Below are positions 8,478 through 16,940 of a stretch of DNA of 64,000 bases, one piece after another. The DNA is from Marivita hallyeonensis (GTDB lineage Bacteria > Pseudomonadota > Alphaproteobacteria > Rhodobacterales > Rhodobacteraceae), in contig NZ_FQXC01000005.1 of the NCBI RefSeq assembly GCF_900129875.1, positions 62,001 to 126,000 of the forward strand, written 5' to 3'. How positions within the stretch are numbered: the first letter of the stretch is position 1; every line of letters starts with the position of its first letter. The notes below the pieces were generated by a model that saw nothing but the letters and a program-made list of their open reading frames with translations, was not told the origin of the DNA and did no database searches. The translations under genes and the position numbers were made by a program.

Positions 8478-9458
8478 TCAGGACCCCGATGCGAGGCTCT
8501 GAATGCTCTCGATCAGTTCTGCACCGCCTTCGACGGTGGTTGCGAACTCTTCGTAGATCGGTGCCGAGGCTTCGATAAAGGCCGCATTGTCGGCTTCATT
8601 GACCGCAACACCGGCATCACGGATCACTTGCAGAAGCTCTTCTTCCAGCTTGGCCGCGTGATCGTAGACGAAGTCCTGTGTCTCGGACCCGCAGGCCTCG
8701 AGATCGGCGCGGACATCTTCCGGCAGACGCTGCCAGCGGCTTTCCGCGACCAGTACATACGCGGGGGTGTAGACGTGCCCGGTGATCGACAGGTATTCCT
8801 GCACTTCCTGGAACTTGGCCGACGCGATCTGGGCGTAGGGGTTTTCCTGCCCGTCGATAACGTTGGTCTGAAGCGCGGTGAACACCTCAGAGAACGACAT
8901 CGGCGTCGGGTTCGCGCCATACAGCTGGAACATCTTCACGCGCCATTCACCGTTGGGCGTCCGCAGTTTCACGCCCTGAAGGTCTTCGGGCGTGTTGATC
9001 GGGCGCACGTTGTTGGTGATGTGGCGGAAGCCGTTTTCGAAATAGCCGATGATCCGGTAGCCTTCGCCCATCGCGGCTTCCTGGAACGTGTCGCCCAGTT
9101 CAGCCTGGATCGCGCGCATGTGGTCGCGATCTTGCACGATGTAAGGCATTTCGAACACGCCGAATTCCGGTGCTACCGACGACATGACGGATGATGGCAG
9201 CGAGAAATCGACCTGACCGAGCTTCAGCTTCTGCAGAAGCTCGCGGTCATTGCCAAGCTGGCTCGACCCGAAGGTCTGCACTTCGGCGCGGTCACCCAGT
9301 TTGCCGTTGGCGCATTCCGCGAAGGCGTTGACGGATGCCTCGAACAGCGATCCGGGGTTGCCGACATGGCCGAAGCGCAGTGTCAGGTCCGCAGCGCTTG
9401 CCGCAAGTGGCATCGCGATCGCTGCCGCACTGGCGAGTATGGTTGCTTTGAGTTTCAT
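8478..9458 (-). CDS. TRAP transporter solute-binding protein, DctP family
   Basis: This 326-residue periplasmic protein starts with a Sec signal peptide (MKLKATILASAAAIAMPLAASA) and shows the DctP fold: LTLRFGHVGNPGSLF, then GVKLRTPNGEWRVKMFQLYGANPTPMSFSEVFTALQTNVIDGQENP. The latter contains the conserved substrate-binding arginine (KLRTPN) that pairs with a carboxylate. A strong ribosome site, AGGGAGGA, precedes the ATG. It follows the aminotransferase gene by 32 bases, so the transporter is made with that enzyme. The ligand is inferred to be a 2-hydroxy- or 2-oxo acid from context only. Confidence 0.93.
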   Translation of the reverse strand: MKLKATILASAAAIAMPLAASAADLTLRFGHVGNPGSLFEASVNAFAECANGKLGDRAEVQTFGSSQLGNDRELLQKLKLGQVDFSLPSSVMSSVAPEFGVFEMPYIVQDRDHMRAIQAELGDTFQEAAMGEGYRIIGYFENGFRHITNNVRPINTPEDLQGVKLRTPNGEWRVKMFQLYGANPTPMSFSEVFTALQTNVIDGQENPYAQIASAKFQEVQEYLSITGHVYTPAYVLVAESRWQRLPEDVRADLEACGSETQDFVYDHAAKLEEELLQVIRDAGVAVNEADNAAFIEASAPIYEEFATTVEGGAELIESIQSLASGS

Positions 9459-9490
9459 GGTTTTCCTCCCTTTATGCCCCCTCCCGGGCG

Positions 9491-10678
9491 CTATTCAGCG
9501 GCGAACCGCTCTTCCGTTGTATGCTTGAGATGCTCCATTGCCGCCTGCGCGCCGCCCGCATTGTGCGGGATGCCGGCTTTGGCGAGGCCCATCTCCACGC
9601 CGGACAACGTGGCCATCAGCATCAGATCGTTGAAATCCCCCAAGTGCCCGATCCGGAACACCTTGTCCGCGACCTTGGACAGGCCGTTGCCAAGGGAGAT
9701 ATCGTAATGTTTGAGTGTCGTCGCGCGGAACGCATCGGCCGAATGGCCGTGCGGAACCAGAACGGCGGTCAGGACGCCTGATTCCTCGCCCTGCCGTGCG
9801 CAGAGCACTTCGAGGCCCCAAGCGCGCACAGCCGCACGGGTCGCAGCACCATGACGGGCGTGACGTGCGAAGACGTTGTCCAGCCCTTCTTCGTGCAGCA
9901 TGTCGATCGCTTCGTTCAGGCCATAAAGCAGATTTGTGCCCGGTGTGTACGGGAAGTACCCTGTAGCATTCGGGCCGACCATATCATGCCAATCCCAATA
10001 GCTGCGCGGCATGGTTGTCGACTTGGCGTATTCCAGCGCCTTGTCGCTTACAGCGTTGAAACTAAGCCCCGGTGGCAGCATCAGACCCTTTTGAGAACCG
10101 GAGACACACACGTCGACGCCCCATTCGTCGAAGCGGAAGTCGACGGAGGCGAGGCCGGATATCGAATCGACCATCAAGAGCGCCGGGTGACCTGCCGCGT
10201 CGATAGCCTTGCGCACGTCGGCGATGGGTGAAACGGACCCCGTCGACGTTTCGTTGTGAACGACGCAGACTGCCTTGATTTCGTGATTGGTGTCTTCGCG
10301 TAGACGGGCCTCGATGCGGTCAGGTTCGGCCCCGCCGCGCCAGTCGCCTTCTAGAAACTCCGGCTCAAGCCCGATCTTGCGTGCCATCTTGTTCCACAGG
10401 GTCGCGAAATGCCCGGTTTCGAACATCAGAACCTTGTCTCCGGGAGACATCGTGTTCACCAGCGCCGCTTCCCACGCGCCCGTTCCGGACGAGGGGAAGA
10501 TGAAGACGTGCTGTTTGGTCTTGAAGATGGTCTTCATTCCCTCCAGCGCCTTCTGGCCTACCGCGGCGAAATCGGGTCCGCGATGGTCGATCGTTTGCTG
10601 GCCAATGGCCTTGAGAATGCGATCAGGAACCGCACTGGGCCCCGGAATTTGCAAGAAATGTCTGCCAGCCTGGCGCAT
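9491..10678 (-). CDS. Class V aminotransferase, serine-glyoxylate aminotransferase-like
   Basis: The 395-residue protein is a PLP enzyme of the alanine/serine-glyoxylate aminotransferase family. Seen are IPGPSAVPDRIL and IDHRGPDF at the N-terminus, FPSSGTGAWEAAL, VVHNETSTG, LLMVDSISGLAS with the PLP-contacting aspartate, and SGSQKGLMLPPGL with the Schiff-base lysine at residue 197. The ATG at 10678 has GGGAGGA nine bases upstream and is preferred over a GTG at 10696. It is the first gene of the leftward operon, directly beside the palindrome at 10738. It probably transaminates a 2-oxo acid such as glyoxylate. It is also similar to BhcA of the beta-hydroxyaspartate cycle, but bhcB, bhcC and bhcD are not nearby. 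Confidence 0.85.
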   Translation of the reverse strand: MRQAGRHFLQIPGPSAVPDRILKAIGQQTIDHRGPDFAAVGQKALEGMKTIFKTKQHVFIFPSSGTGAWEAALVNTMSPGDKVLMFETGHFATLWNKMARKIGLEPEFLEGDWRGGAEPDRIEARLREDTNHEIKAVCVVHNETSTGSVSPIADVRKAIDAAGHPALLMVDSISGLASVDFRFDEWGVDVCVSGSQKGLMLPPGLSFNAVSDKALEYAKSTTMPRSYWDWHDMVGPNATGYFPYTPGTNLLYGLNEAIDMLHEEGLDNVFARHARHGAATRAAVRAWGLEVLCARQGEESGVLTAVLVPHGHSADAFRATTLKHYDISLGNGLSKVADKVFRIGHLGDFNDLMLMATLSGVEMGLAKAGIPHNAGGAQAAMEHLKHTTEERFAAE

Positions 10679-10725
10679 CGAATCTGGTCCTCCCACAAGC
10701 GCCGTTTGGTCGGCGCGATTAGCTG

Positions 10726-10754
10726 TTGATAAAACGTAATTATGAATTCATAAT
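10726..10754 (+). promoter_or_regulatory. Predicted sigma-70 promoter for the FAD/Fe-S dehydrogenase operon
   Basis: TTGATA at 10726-10731 and CATAAT at 10749-10754 are separated by exactly 17 bases; each matches consensus in five of six positions. Transcription would start near 10761. The -10 element lies inside the 18-bp palindrome at 10738-10755, so a bound regulator would block it. Because the palindrome is symmetric, a second CATAAT faces the aminotransferase gene on the other strand, with a weaker -35 (TTTAGT) 17 bases away. Confidence 0.6.
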
Positions 10755-10755
10755 T
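10738..10755. promoter_or_regulatory. Perfect 18-bp palindrome, probable GntR operator
   Basis: AATTATGAATTCATAATT reads identically on both strands. It sits between the divergent aminotransferase and dehydrogenase genes, overlapping the predicted -10 elements in both directions. GntR regulators of the FadR/FCD group bind short AT-rich palindromes as dimers, and such a gene lies at 13702-14385 in the same operon. The assignment to that regulator is inference. Confidence 0.65.
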
Positions 10756-10818
10756 CAGTCAACTAAAAAATTTGGCGTCGAAAACAGGATGCCGACAGGG
10801 GAGGATAATCAAAGGCTC

Positions 10819-13692
10819 ATGCGTGAGAATGCCCGTCTTTCCAGCCGTTTGACCGCTGCCATCTCTGGCGATGTGATGACAGATCCCGCGTCGCGCGGAC
10901 GCTACGCGACAGACGCATCGATCTACCAAATGATTCCCGAAGCGGTGGTTGTTCCGCGTTCGGTCGAGGATGTCGAAGCGGCGATGGACATCGCGCGGGA
11001 AGAGGAAACGCCCGTCCTCCCGCGCGGGGGTGGCACCTCGCAATGCGGACAGACCGTGAACCGAGCGGTCGTGCTGGACAACACGCGCCATCTGAACCGT
11101 ATTCTTGACATCGACACCGAGAAACTGACCGCGCGGGTCGAGCCGGGTTTGGTGCTGGACGAGTTGAATCGTGCGCTCAAGCCGCATGGGTTGTGGTTCC
11201 CGGTCGATCCGTCAACAGCGTCGCGATGCACGTTGGGTGGGATGGCGGCGAACAACTCTTCGGGTGGCAAATCGCTACGCTACGGAATCATGCGCGACAA
11301 TGTCCGCGCGATATCGGCCATTTTGCCGGATGGTACGAAGGCCCGGTTCAACGGTGCGAACCCCGAGCCGGGCGTCTACGCCGATCTGGTCAACGACATG
11401 CGTGCGCTTGGGCGGCGCGAGGCCGACGAGATCGATGCGCGCTTTCCGAAGGTTCAGCGCCGGGTCGGGGGCTACAACATCGACGCGCTGACCGGTTACG
11501 AAGTGAATATGGCGCATCTTCTGGTGGGGTCCGAAGGCACGCTTGCCTATTTCACCGAGCTGGAGCTGAGCCTTGCGCATCTGCCGGGCGAAAAGGTGAC
11601 CGGCGTTTGCCATTTCCCGACTTTTTACGCCGCGATGGATGCCGCGCAGCATCTGGTGACGCTGAACCCGCAAGCCGTCGAACTGATCGACGATACGATG
11701 ATCGCCCTGGGTCGGGATATTCCGCTGTTCCGCAAAACCATCGAGGCGTTTGTCGAAGGCGATCCCGCCGCGTTGCTGCTGGTCGAGTTTGCGGAAGGCA
11801 GTGCCGAAGGAAACGCGGCCAAGCTGGCCGAGCTTTCCCAGATGATGGGTGACCTTGGATTTGCCTTCACCGGGACGGGAAAGACGTGGGGCGGCGTGGT
11901 GCCTGTCACCGACAACGGCCTGCAGGGCGCCATCGCCGAATACCGGAAATCCGGCTTGAACGTGATGATGTCGATGAAAGACGCGGGCAAACCGATTTCC
12001 TTTGTCGAAGACTGCGCCGTCGCGCTGCCCGATCTGGCCGAATACACGCAGGGCGTCACCGACGTTTTCACGAAATACGGATCAAAAGGCACATGGTACG
12101 CGCATGCGTCGGTCGGGTGTCTGCATGTGCGCCCGATCCTGAACATGCGCCAAGACAAGGACGTCAAAACCATGCGCGCCATGGCGGACGAGATTTTCGA
12201 TCTCGTGAAGCACTACAAAGGCTCGCATTCTGGCGAACACGGCGACGGGATCGTGCGGTCCGAATTCCACGAAAAGATGTTCGGGCCTCGGATCGTTTCG
12301 GCGTTCGAGGAGGTCAAGGCGCGGTTCGACCCCAAAGGCCTCATGAACCCGGGCAAGATTGTCCATGCACCCGCGATGGATGATCGCCGGGTGTTTCGCT
12401 ACGGACCGAATTACGAGGTGCCAGAATTCGAAACTGCGCTGGACTGGTCTGCCTGGCCGGGTGCTGCCGGCGGTTTTCAGGGCGCGGTTGAAATGTGCAA
12501 CAACAACGGCGCCTGCCGGAAGCTGAAGGGAGGCGTGATGTGTCCGTCCTTCCGCGCGACCCGTAATGAGCGGGACGCCACACGTGGACGGGCGAACACC
12601 CTGCGCTTTGCGATCAGCGGGCAGATGCCGGGTGGCCTGACCTCCGACGCAATGGCCGACACGATGAAGTACTGTGTGTCCTGCAAGGCCTGCCGCCGGG
12701 AATGCCCGACCGGCGTCGACATGGCGCGGATGAAGATCGAAGTGCTGGCAGCGCGGCGGAAGAAGACCGGCCTCACACTGGCAGAAAAGCTGGTGGGCTA
12801 CCTGCCCCGCTATGCACCCAAAGCGGCGAAGTTCGCGTGGCTGATGAACCTGCGAAACAAGATCGGGCCGGTGCGTCGTATGGCCGAGGGTCTGACCGGC
12901 GTGTCGCACCGCCGTGACCTGCCGGTCTGGTCGTCCAATCCGTTCCGGGATGACGAGGCGCAGGATGCAGACCCGGACGTCCTGCTCTTTGCCGACGTGT
13001 TCAACCGCTACTTCGAGCCGGAGAACTTGCGCTCTGCCGTCCGCGTCCTTCGCGCTGCCGGCTTGCGCGTGGCGGTCGCACGGGATGGGTCTGGCACCGC
13101 ACTTGATTGCGGGCGCACCTTGCTGGCCGTCGGTTGTGTCGAGGAGGCCCGGGCCGAGGCGCAGCGCGTCATCGACGCCACCAAGGATGCCATCGCAAAG
13201 GGCATTCCGGTCGTCGGGCTGGAACCGTCCTCGATCCTCACCTTCCGCGATGAATTCCTCGCCCTTTGCCCGGGTCCGGACGCGGAGGCCTTGGCGGGCG
13301 CGACACATACGTTCGAGGAGTTCCTGGCCAAACGGTCCGACCTGCGAATGAAGCCGCTGGGCCGGCCAATCTATGTTCACGGTCACTGCCACCAGAAGGC
13401 GCACGATGCGGTGACGCCGATGCTGGATCTGCTGAAACGCATCCCGGAGGCGGAAGTGCACATGATAGAAAGCAGTTGTTGTGGGATGGCTGGCGCCTTT
13501 GGCTATGCCCCCGACACGATTGACGTGTCGTTGAAGATGGCAAATCTGGACCTCTTCCCCGCTTTGGAGGCGGCACCTACGAACGCTTTTATCGTGGCGG
13601 ACGGCACGTCCTGTCGCCACCAGATCGCAGATGGCACACCGCGCCGCGCAATGCACGTGGCGCGCTTGCTGGATCAGGCCCTTGATGGATAG
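10819..13692 (+). CDS. FAD and Fe-S two-domain D-2-hydroxyacid dehydrogenase (YdiJ/GlcD-GlcF-like fusion)
   Basis: This 957-residue protein joins a GlcD-like flavin oxidase to a GlcF-like Fe-S part. The N-terminal FAD-binding (PCMH) domain shows VLPRGGGTSQCGQTV and LGGMAANNSSGGKSLRYG. The oxidase C-terminal domain ends with HSGEHGDGIVRSEF. Then come CNNNGACRK, a 4Fe-4S motif CVSCKACRRECPTGVDM, and two cysteine-rich CCG-type regions (YVHGHCHQKAHD and SSCCGMAGAFGY). Enzymes of this type oxidise D-lactate, D-2-hydroxyglutarate or glycolate and pass electrons to the membrane. The ATG at 10819 gives the family N-terminus; an ATG at 10789 is possible and has a poorer ribosome site. It is the first gene of the rightward operon. 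Confidence 0.87.
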   Translation: MRENARLSSRLTAAISGDVMTDPASRGRYATDASIYQMIPEAVVVPRSVEDVEAAMDIAREEETPVLPRGGGTSQCGQTVNRAVVLDNTRHLNRILDIDTEKLTARVEPGLVLDELNRALKPHGLWFPVDPSTASRCTLGGMAANNSSGGKSLRYGIMRDNVRAISAILPDGTKARFNGANPEPGVYADLVNDMRALGRREADEIDARFPKVQRRVGGYNIDALTGYEVNMAHLLVGSEGTLAYFTELELSLAHLPGEKVTGVCHFPTFYAAMDAAQHLVTLNPQAVELIDDTMIALGRDIPLFRKTIEAFVEGDPAALLLVEFAEGSAEGNAAKLAELSQMMGDLGFAFTGTGKTWGGVVPVTDNGLQGAIAEYRKSGLNVMMSMKDAGKPISFVEDCAVALPDLAEYTQGVTDVFTKYGSKGTWYAHASVGCLHVRPILNMRQDKDVKTMRAMADEIFDLVKHYKGSHSGEHGDGIVRSEFHEKMFGPRIVSAFEEVKARFDPKGLMNPGKIVHAPAMDDRRVFRYGPNYEVPEFETALDWSAWPGAAGGFQGAVEMCNNNGACRKLKGGVMCPSFRATRNERDATRGRANTLRFAISGQMPGGLTSDAMADTMKYCVSCKACRRECPTGVDMARMKIEVLAARRKKTGLTLAEKLVGYLPRYAPKAAKFAWLMNLRNKIGPVRRMAEGLTGVSHRRDLPVWSSNPFRDDEAQDADPDVLLFADVFNRYFEPENLRSAVRVLRAAGLRVAVARDGSGTALDCGRTLLAVGCVEEARAEAQRVIDATKDAIAKGIPVVGLEPSSILTFRDEFLALCPGPDAEALAGATHTFEEFLAKRSDLRMKPLGRPIYVHGHCHQKAHDAVTPMLDLLKRIPEAEVHMIESSCCGMAGAFGYAPDTIDVSLKMANLDLFPALEAAPTNAFIVADGTSCRHQIADGTPRRAMHVARLLDQALDG

Positions 13693-13701
13693 GATGCGGA
13701 T

Positions 13702-14385
13702 ATGAACCTGACTGAAAGCATCAAACGCCCGACGCTGCACGAAGAACTTGTAGAACGGTTGCGCAACCTCGTCGTCGAAGACGCGTTGAAGCCGGGCGAG
13801 AAAGTGCCTGAAAAGGACCTGTGCGAATCTTTCGGAGTGTCGCGGACGCCGCTGCGCGAAGCGTTGAAGGTGCTGGCGTCAGAGGGGCTGGTGGTGCTGC
13901 AGGCAAACCGTGGCGCACGCGTGGCCGAGGTGACGCGTGAAGAACTTGAAAACACGTTCCCCGTCATCGCGATGCTGGAACAGCTTGCCGGTGAGCTTGC
14001 GTGCCGAAACCTGTCGGATGCGGGCATCGCCCACATCGAAAAGCGCCATGATGCGATGGTCAAAGCCTTCATCTCGCGAGACCGGAAATCGTATTTTCAG
14101 GCCAATCAGGACATTCACAACGCCCTGATCGAAGGTGCGCAGAACGAAATCCTTGAATCCCATCACCGCATGCTCGCCGCCCGTGTTCGTCGCGCGCGGT
14201 TCATGGTGAACCTGTCAGAAGAACGCTGGGCGCAGGCGATCCAGGAACACGAGCAGATGATGGAAAAGCTGCGGGCACGGGATGCCGAAGGGTTGGGTCA
14301 GCTCATGAAGACCCACATGATGAACAAATACGCCGCGCATATCAAAGCCATGGCCGAGACGTCGGATGAGGTCGAGCAGCACTGA
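13702..14385 (+). CDS. GntR family regulator with FCD ligand-binding domain
   Basis: The 227-residue protein has a winged helix-turn-helix in residues 10-75 (ESFGVSRTPLREALKVLASEGLV, typical of GntR/FadR) and an all-helical FCD domain after residue 85, with ENTFPVIAMLEQLAGELA and the metal- and ligand-binding region YFQANQDIHNALIEGAQNEIL plus later histidines. FCD regulators commonly sense carboxylic acids. It starts nine bases after the dehydrogenase gene and is therefore co-transcribed, consistent with autoregulation from the palindrome at 10738. The sensed ligand is likely the TRAP substrate or a product, which is inference. Confidence 0.9.
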   Translation: MNLTESIKRPTLHEELVERLRNLVVEDALKPGEKVPEKDLCESFGVSRTPLREALKVLASEGLVVLQANRGARVAEVTREELENTFPVIAMLEQLAGELACRNLSDAGIAHIEKRHDAMVKAFISRDRKSYFQANQDIHNALIEGAQNEILESHHRMLAARVRRARFMVNLSEERWAQAIQEHEQMMEKLRARDAEGLGQLMKTHMMNKYAAHIKAMAETSDEVEQH

Positions 14386-14470
14386 CGCGGCATGCGGTGC
14401 CACAAGGCCTGATCCACAACAATTCCATCACATCAGCAGTCAGTTGCGCTCATAGGGGAGGTGAGAACAG

Positions 14471-15247
14471 ATGACCGAGGACCTGATATCCGAAAAACGG
14501 GGTCACACGCTCTGGGTGACGTTCAACCGACCTGAGGCGCGAAACGCGATCACCTTCGGCATGTACGAAGCGCTCGCTGAATTGTGCGCATCGGTGCCGA
14601 CCGATGGATCCGTGCGTGCGATGGTCATCATGGGCGCGGGCGGAAAAGCGTTTGCCGCTGGCACCGACATGACCCAGTTCCGCGCCTTCGAGACAGAACA
14701 GGATGCGCTGGATTACGAAGACGAGATCACGCGCGTTCTGACAGCGGTCGATCAGTGCCCGGTTCCCACCGTGGCGGCGATGCACGGCGCCTGCACAGGC
14801 GGTGGCGCGTCCATCGCGGCGGCCTGCGATATCCGGATCGCCAGTGCGCAGCTCAAGTTCGGCTTTCCCATTGCGCGGACGCTGGGCAATTGCCTGAACG
14901 CCGGGAACCTCGCACGGCTGAGCGAGCTTATGGGCGCGGGCCGCGTCCGTGAGATGATCTTTACCGCACGCCTCATGGGGGCGGATGAGGCTTTGGCGTG
15001 TGGCCTGATCTCTGAAGTGCTGCCTGACGAGGCCGCACTTCTGGACCGCGCCGATGTCCTGGCACAGCACCTTGCTGGGATGGCGCCGCTGACACTTCGC
15101 GCAACCAAGGAAGCCATGCGTCGCAACCGCGCCGCGTTGGCGGTCGAGGACAATGACCTGATTGCCCTGTGCTACATGAGCAACGACTTCAAGCACGGGC
15201 TCGAAGCGTTCCTCGCCAAGCAAAAGCCGGAATGGAGCGGGACATGA
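14471..15247 (+). CDS. Enoyl-CoA hydratase/isomerase family protein
   Basis: At 258 residues this is a normal crotonase-fold protein. It has VTFNRPEARNAITFGMYEAL at the start, the oxyanion-hole stretch AGGKAFAAGTDMTQF near residue 60, and VAAMHGACTGGGASIAAACDIRIAS near residue 105. The usual catalytic glutamate positions are not both obvious, so hydration is not certain and isomerase, lyase or thioesterase activity is possible. An AGGGGAGGTGA-type ribosome site precedes the ATG. Its stop overlaps the start of the CoA-transferase gene, so the two enzymes are made together and probably act on the same CoA ester. Confidence 0.86.
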   Translation: MTEDLISEKRGHTLWVTFNRPEARNAITFGMYEALAELCASVPTDGSVRAMVIMGAGGKAFAAGTDMTQFRAFETEQDALDYEDEITRVLTAVDQCPVPTVAAMHGACTGGGASIAAACDIRIASAQLKFGFPIARTLGNCLNAGNLARLSELMGAGRVREMIFTARLMGADEALACGLISEVLPDEAALLDRADVLAQHLAGMAPLTLRATKEAMRRNRAALAVEDNDLIALCYMSNDFKHGLEAFLAKQKPEWSGT

Positions 15248-16446
15248 GCGGTCACGGTCCCCTCAGGGGAATGAAAGTCATCGAATTGGCCCATATCATG
15301 GCTGGTCCCGCCTGCGGCATGATGCTGGCCGATATGGGCGCAGATGTGATCAAGGTCGAAAAACCGGACGGTGACGACAGCCGCCGCTTTCTGCCGCCCG
15401 AAATCAACGGTGAAAGCGCCGCCTATATGATGATGAACCGCAACAAGCGCGGTATTTCGTTGAACCTGAAGGACCCGGACGCGATCGAGGTCTTGCGCAC
15501 CCTGCTGGATAGCGCCGACGTGGTGGTTGAGAACTACCGGCACGACACGATGCAGAAGCTCGGTCTTGGATACGAGACGCTGCGCCAGAGCAATCCGAAA
15601 CTCGTCTATTGTGCCATTTCCGGGTTTGGCCGTACCGGACCTTATGCGGAGCGTGGTGGGTTTGACCTGATTGCGCAGGGCATGTCTGGCCTCATGTCGA
15701 TCACCGGGGAAGGCCCCGGTCGCCCGCCGGTGAAACCGGGAGCTCCGATCTCTGACATTACGGCAGGGTTTCTTGCGGCGATGGGGTGCATCGCGGCGTA
15801 TTCGCACGCGCAAAAGACCGGAGAAGGCCAGATGGTCGATACGTCGCTCTTCGAGGCCGGGATATCCCTTACCTACTGGCAATCCGCGATTGCCTTCGCG
15901 ACCGGCGAAGCCCCAGGCGCACTTGGGTCGGCCCACCCTTTGAACGCACCCTACCAATCATTCCGCACACGCGATGGCTGGATCAATATCGGCGCAGCGA
16001 ACCAACGCAACTGGCTGCGTCTGCTCGACGTCATCGACGCGCCCGAGCTTGAAAGCGATGCCCGTTTCGCCACCAATCGGGATCGCATGACGAACCTTGC
16101 CGCGCTGGTTCCGCTGCTCGAAGACCACCTTAGGACGCGCGACACCGACGACTGGTTGGACCGTATGGAGGCTGCAGGCCTGCCCGCCGGACCCGTCATG
16201 GATATCTGCGAGATGCATCAGGATCCGCAAGCCCACGCGAGGGACATGATCGTCGAGACGCAGCACCCGAAAGCAGGAACGGTGAAGGCCATCGGCCTGC
16301 CGGTGAAATTCAGCGAAACCCCCGGCGCGGTGACCCGCCCGGCCCCCGTACTGGGCGAGCACGGCCCGGAGATCCTTTCCGAGTACGGCTACTCGCCGGA
16401 TCACATTGATGCGCTTCGCCGACAGGGGGCTTTGATCGTAGCATGA
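15244..16446 (+). CDS. Class III (CaiB/BaiF) CoA-transferase
   Basis: This 400-residue protein has the family signature from its start: LRGMKVIELAHIMAGPACGMMLADMGADVIKVEKPDGDD, then NRNKRGISLNLKDP and VVENYRHDTMQKLGLGYE, which carries the region of the catalytic aspartate. Class III enzymes move CoA between carboxylic acids through a mixed anhydride. The ATG at 15244 overlaps the hydratase stop as ATGA, which decides the start against longer in-frame versions. With the upstream hydratase it suggests CoA activation and hydration or dehydration of a short organic acid made or imported by this locus; the acid is unknown. Confidence 0.9.
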   Translation: MSGHGPLRGMKVIELAHIMAGPACGMMLADMGADVIKVEKPDGDDSRRFLPPEINGESAAYMMMNRNKRGISLNLKDPDAIEVLRTLLDSADVVVENYRHDTMQKLGLGYETLRQSNPKLVYCAISGFGRTGPYAERGGFDLIAQGMSGLMSITGEGPGRPPVKPGAPISDITAGFLAAMGCIAAYSHAQKTGEGQMVDTSLFEAGISLTYWQSAIAFATGEAPGALGSAHPLNAPYQSFRTRDGWINIGAANQRNWLRLLDVIDAPELESDARFATNRDRMTNLAALVPLLEDHLRTRDTDDWLDRMEAAGLPAGPVMDICEMHQDPQAHARDMIVETQHPKAGTVKAIGLPVKFSETPGAVTRPAPVLGEHGPEILSEYGYSPDHIDALRRQGALIVA

Positions 16447-16535
16447 CCCTGCAGACTTGAGGCTACTGGAACGCCCGATTGCCGAATTGCGGCGCCTGCT
16501 TGCATCTCCGGACTTGTCGTCAGAGAAGGTCCGCT

Positions 16536-16742
16536 ATGCCTGTTCTCCTGATACTGCTCCTGATTGGTGTCCTCGGATATCTATACTGGCAGCGCCGCAC
16601 CACAACTCTGACACGGGCCTGCCGATGGCGGCGGACTGCGCCCGGGCGGTGGCGTTGTGCGTTTTGTGGTGCGGAGATGGGGGCGGAGGAGAGCCCGAAG
16701 ATGTGTTTGAGACACGAAAACGATCCCTCGGAAAAAAATTGA
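16536..16742 (+). CDS. Small membrane-anchored protein with a Cys-rich (zinc-ribbon-like) tail
   Basis: This 68-residue protein has one N-terminal helix (PVLLILLLIGVLGYLYW) and a basic tail with CRWRR, CAFCGAE and MCLRH, four cysteines and a histidine arranged like a small metal-binding knuckle. I recall similar short proteins (helix plus TRACRWRR and a CxxCGAE pair) in other Rhodobacteraceae, but no function. The ATG at 16536 follows AGAGAAGG about eight bases away. It stands alone after the CoA-transferase gene. Confidence 0.6.
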   Translation: MPVLLILLLIGVLGYLYWQRRTTTLTRACRWRRTAPGRWRCAFCGAEMGAEESPKMCLRHENDPSEKN

Positions 16743-16940
16743 ATCTGCACGATTTTTTCTATTGCTTCGACTCGCGATCGGCCCCATATGCGCCTCCACA
16801 GACGCCAACGCACGCGCCTCTGGCGAGGTGGGCAAGCAGGACCTGCACCCACGCGGTTACGTAGCGACGGTAACGTCTCCCTTGGAACTGAGCGGTCTGC
16901 GCCGAGCAATCGGAATGGCCGGGTCTTTTGGAGATGACCA
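16743..16940 (+). other. 198-base leader region before the ornithine decarboxylase gene
   Basis: No convincing gene lies here. It holds an A-run and T-run around 16733-16768 and a small inverted repeat, GTTAC at 16856-16860 and GTAAC at 16870-16874. A GGAG ribosome site precedes the ATG at 16941. Alphaproteobacterial ornithine decarboxylase genes are known to carry a structured speF-type leader, but I cannot confirm that fold by eye. Confidence 0.3.

Noticed and set aside
9491-10678. Assignment of the aminotransferase as BhcA of the beta-hydroxyaspartate cycle
   Set aside because: The sequence family fits, but bhcB, bhcC, bhcD and the IclR regulator are not in the neighbourhood, so only the general family call is kept.
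12082-13740. Long minus-strand open frame across the FAD/Fe-S dehydrogenase
   Set aside because: Antisense shadow; composition is atypical and the plus strand holds clear flavin and iron-sulfur motifs.
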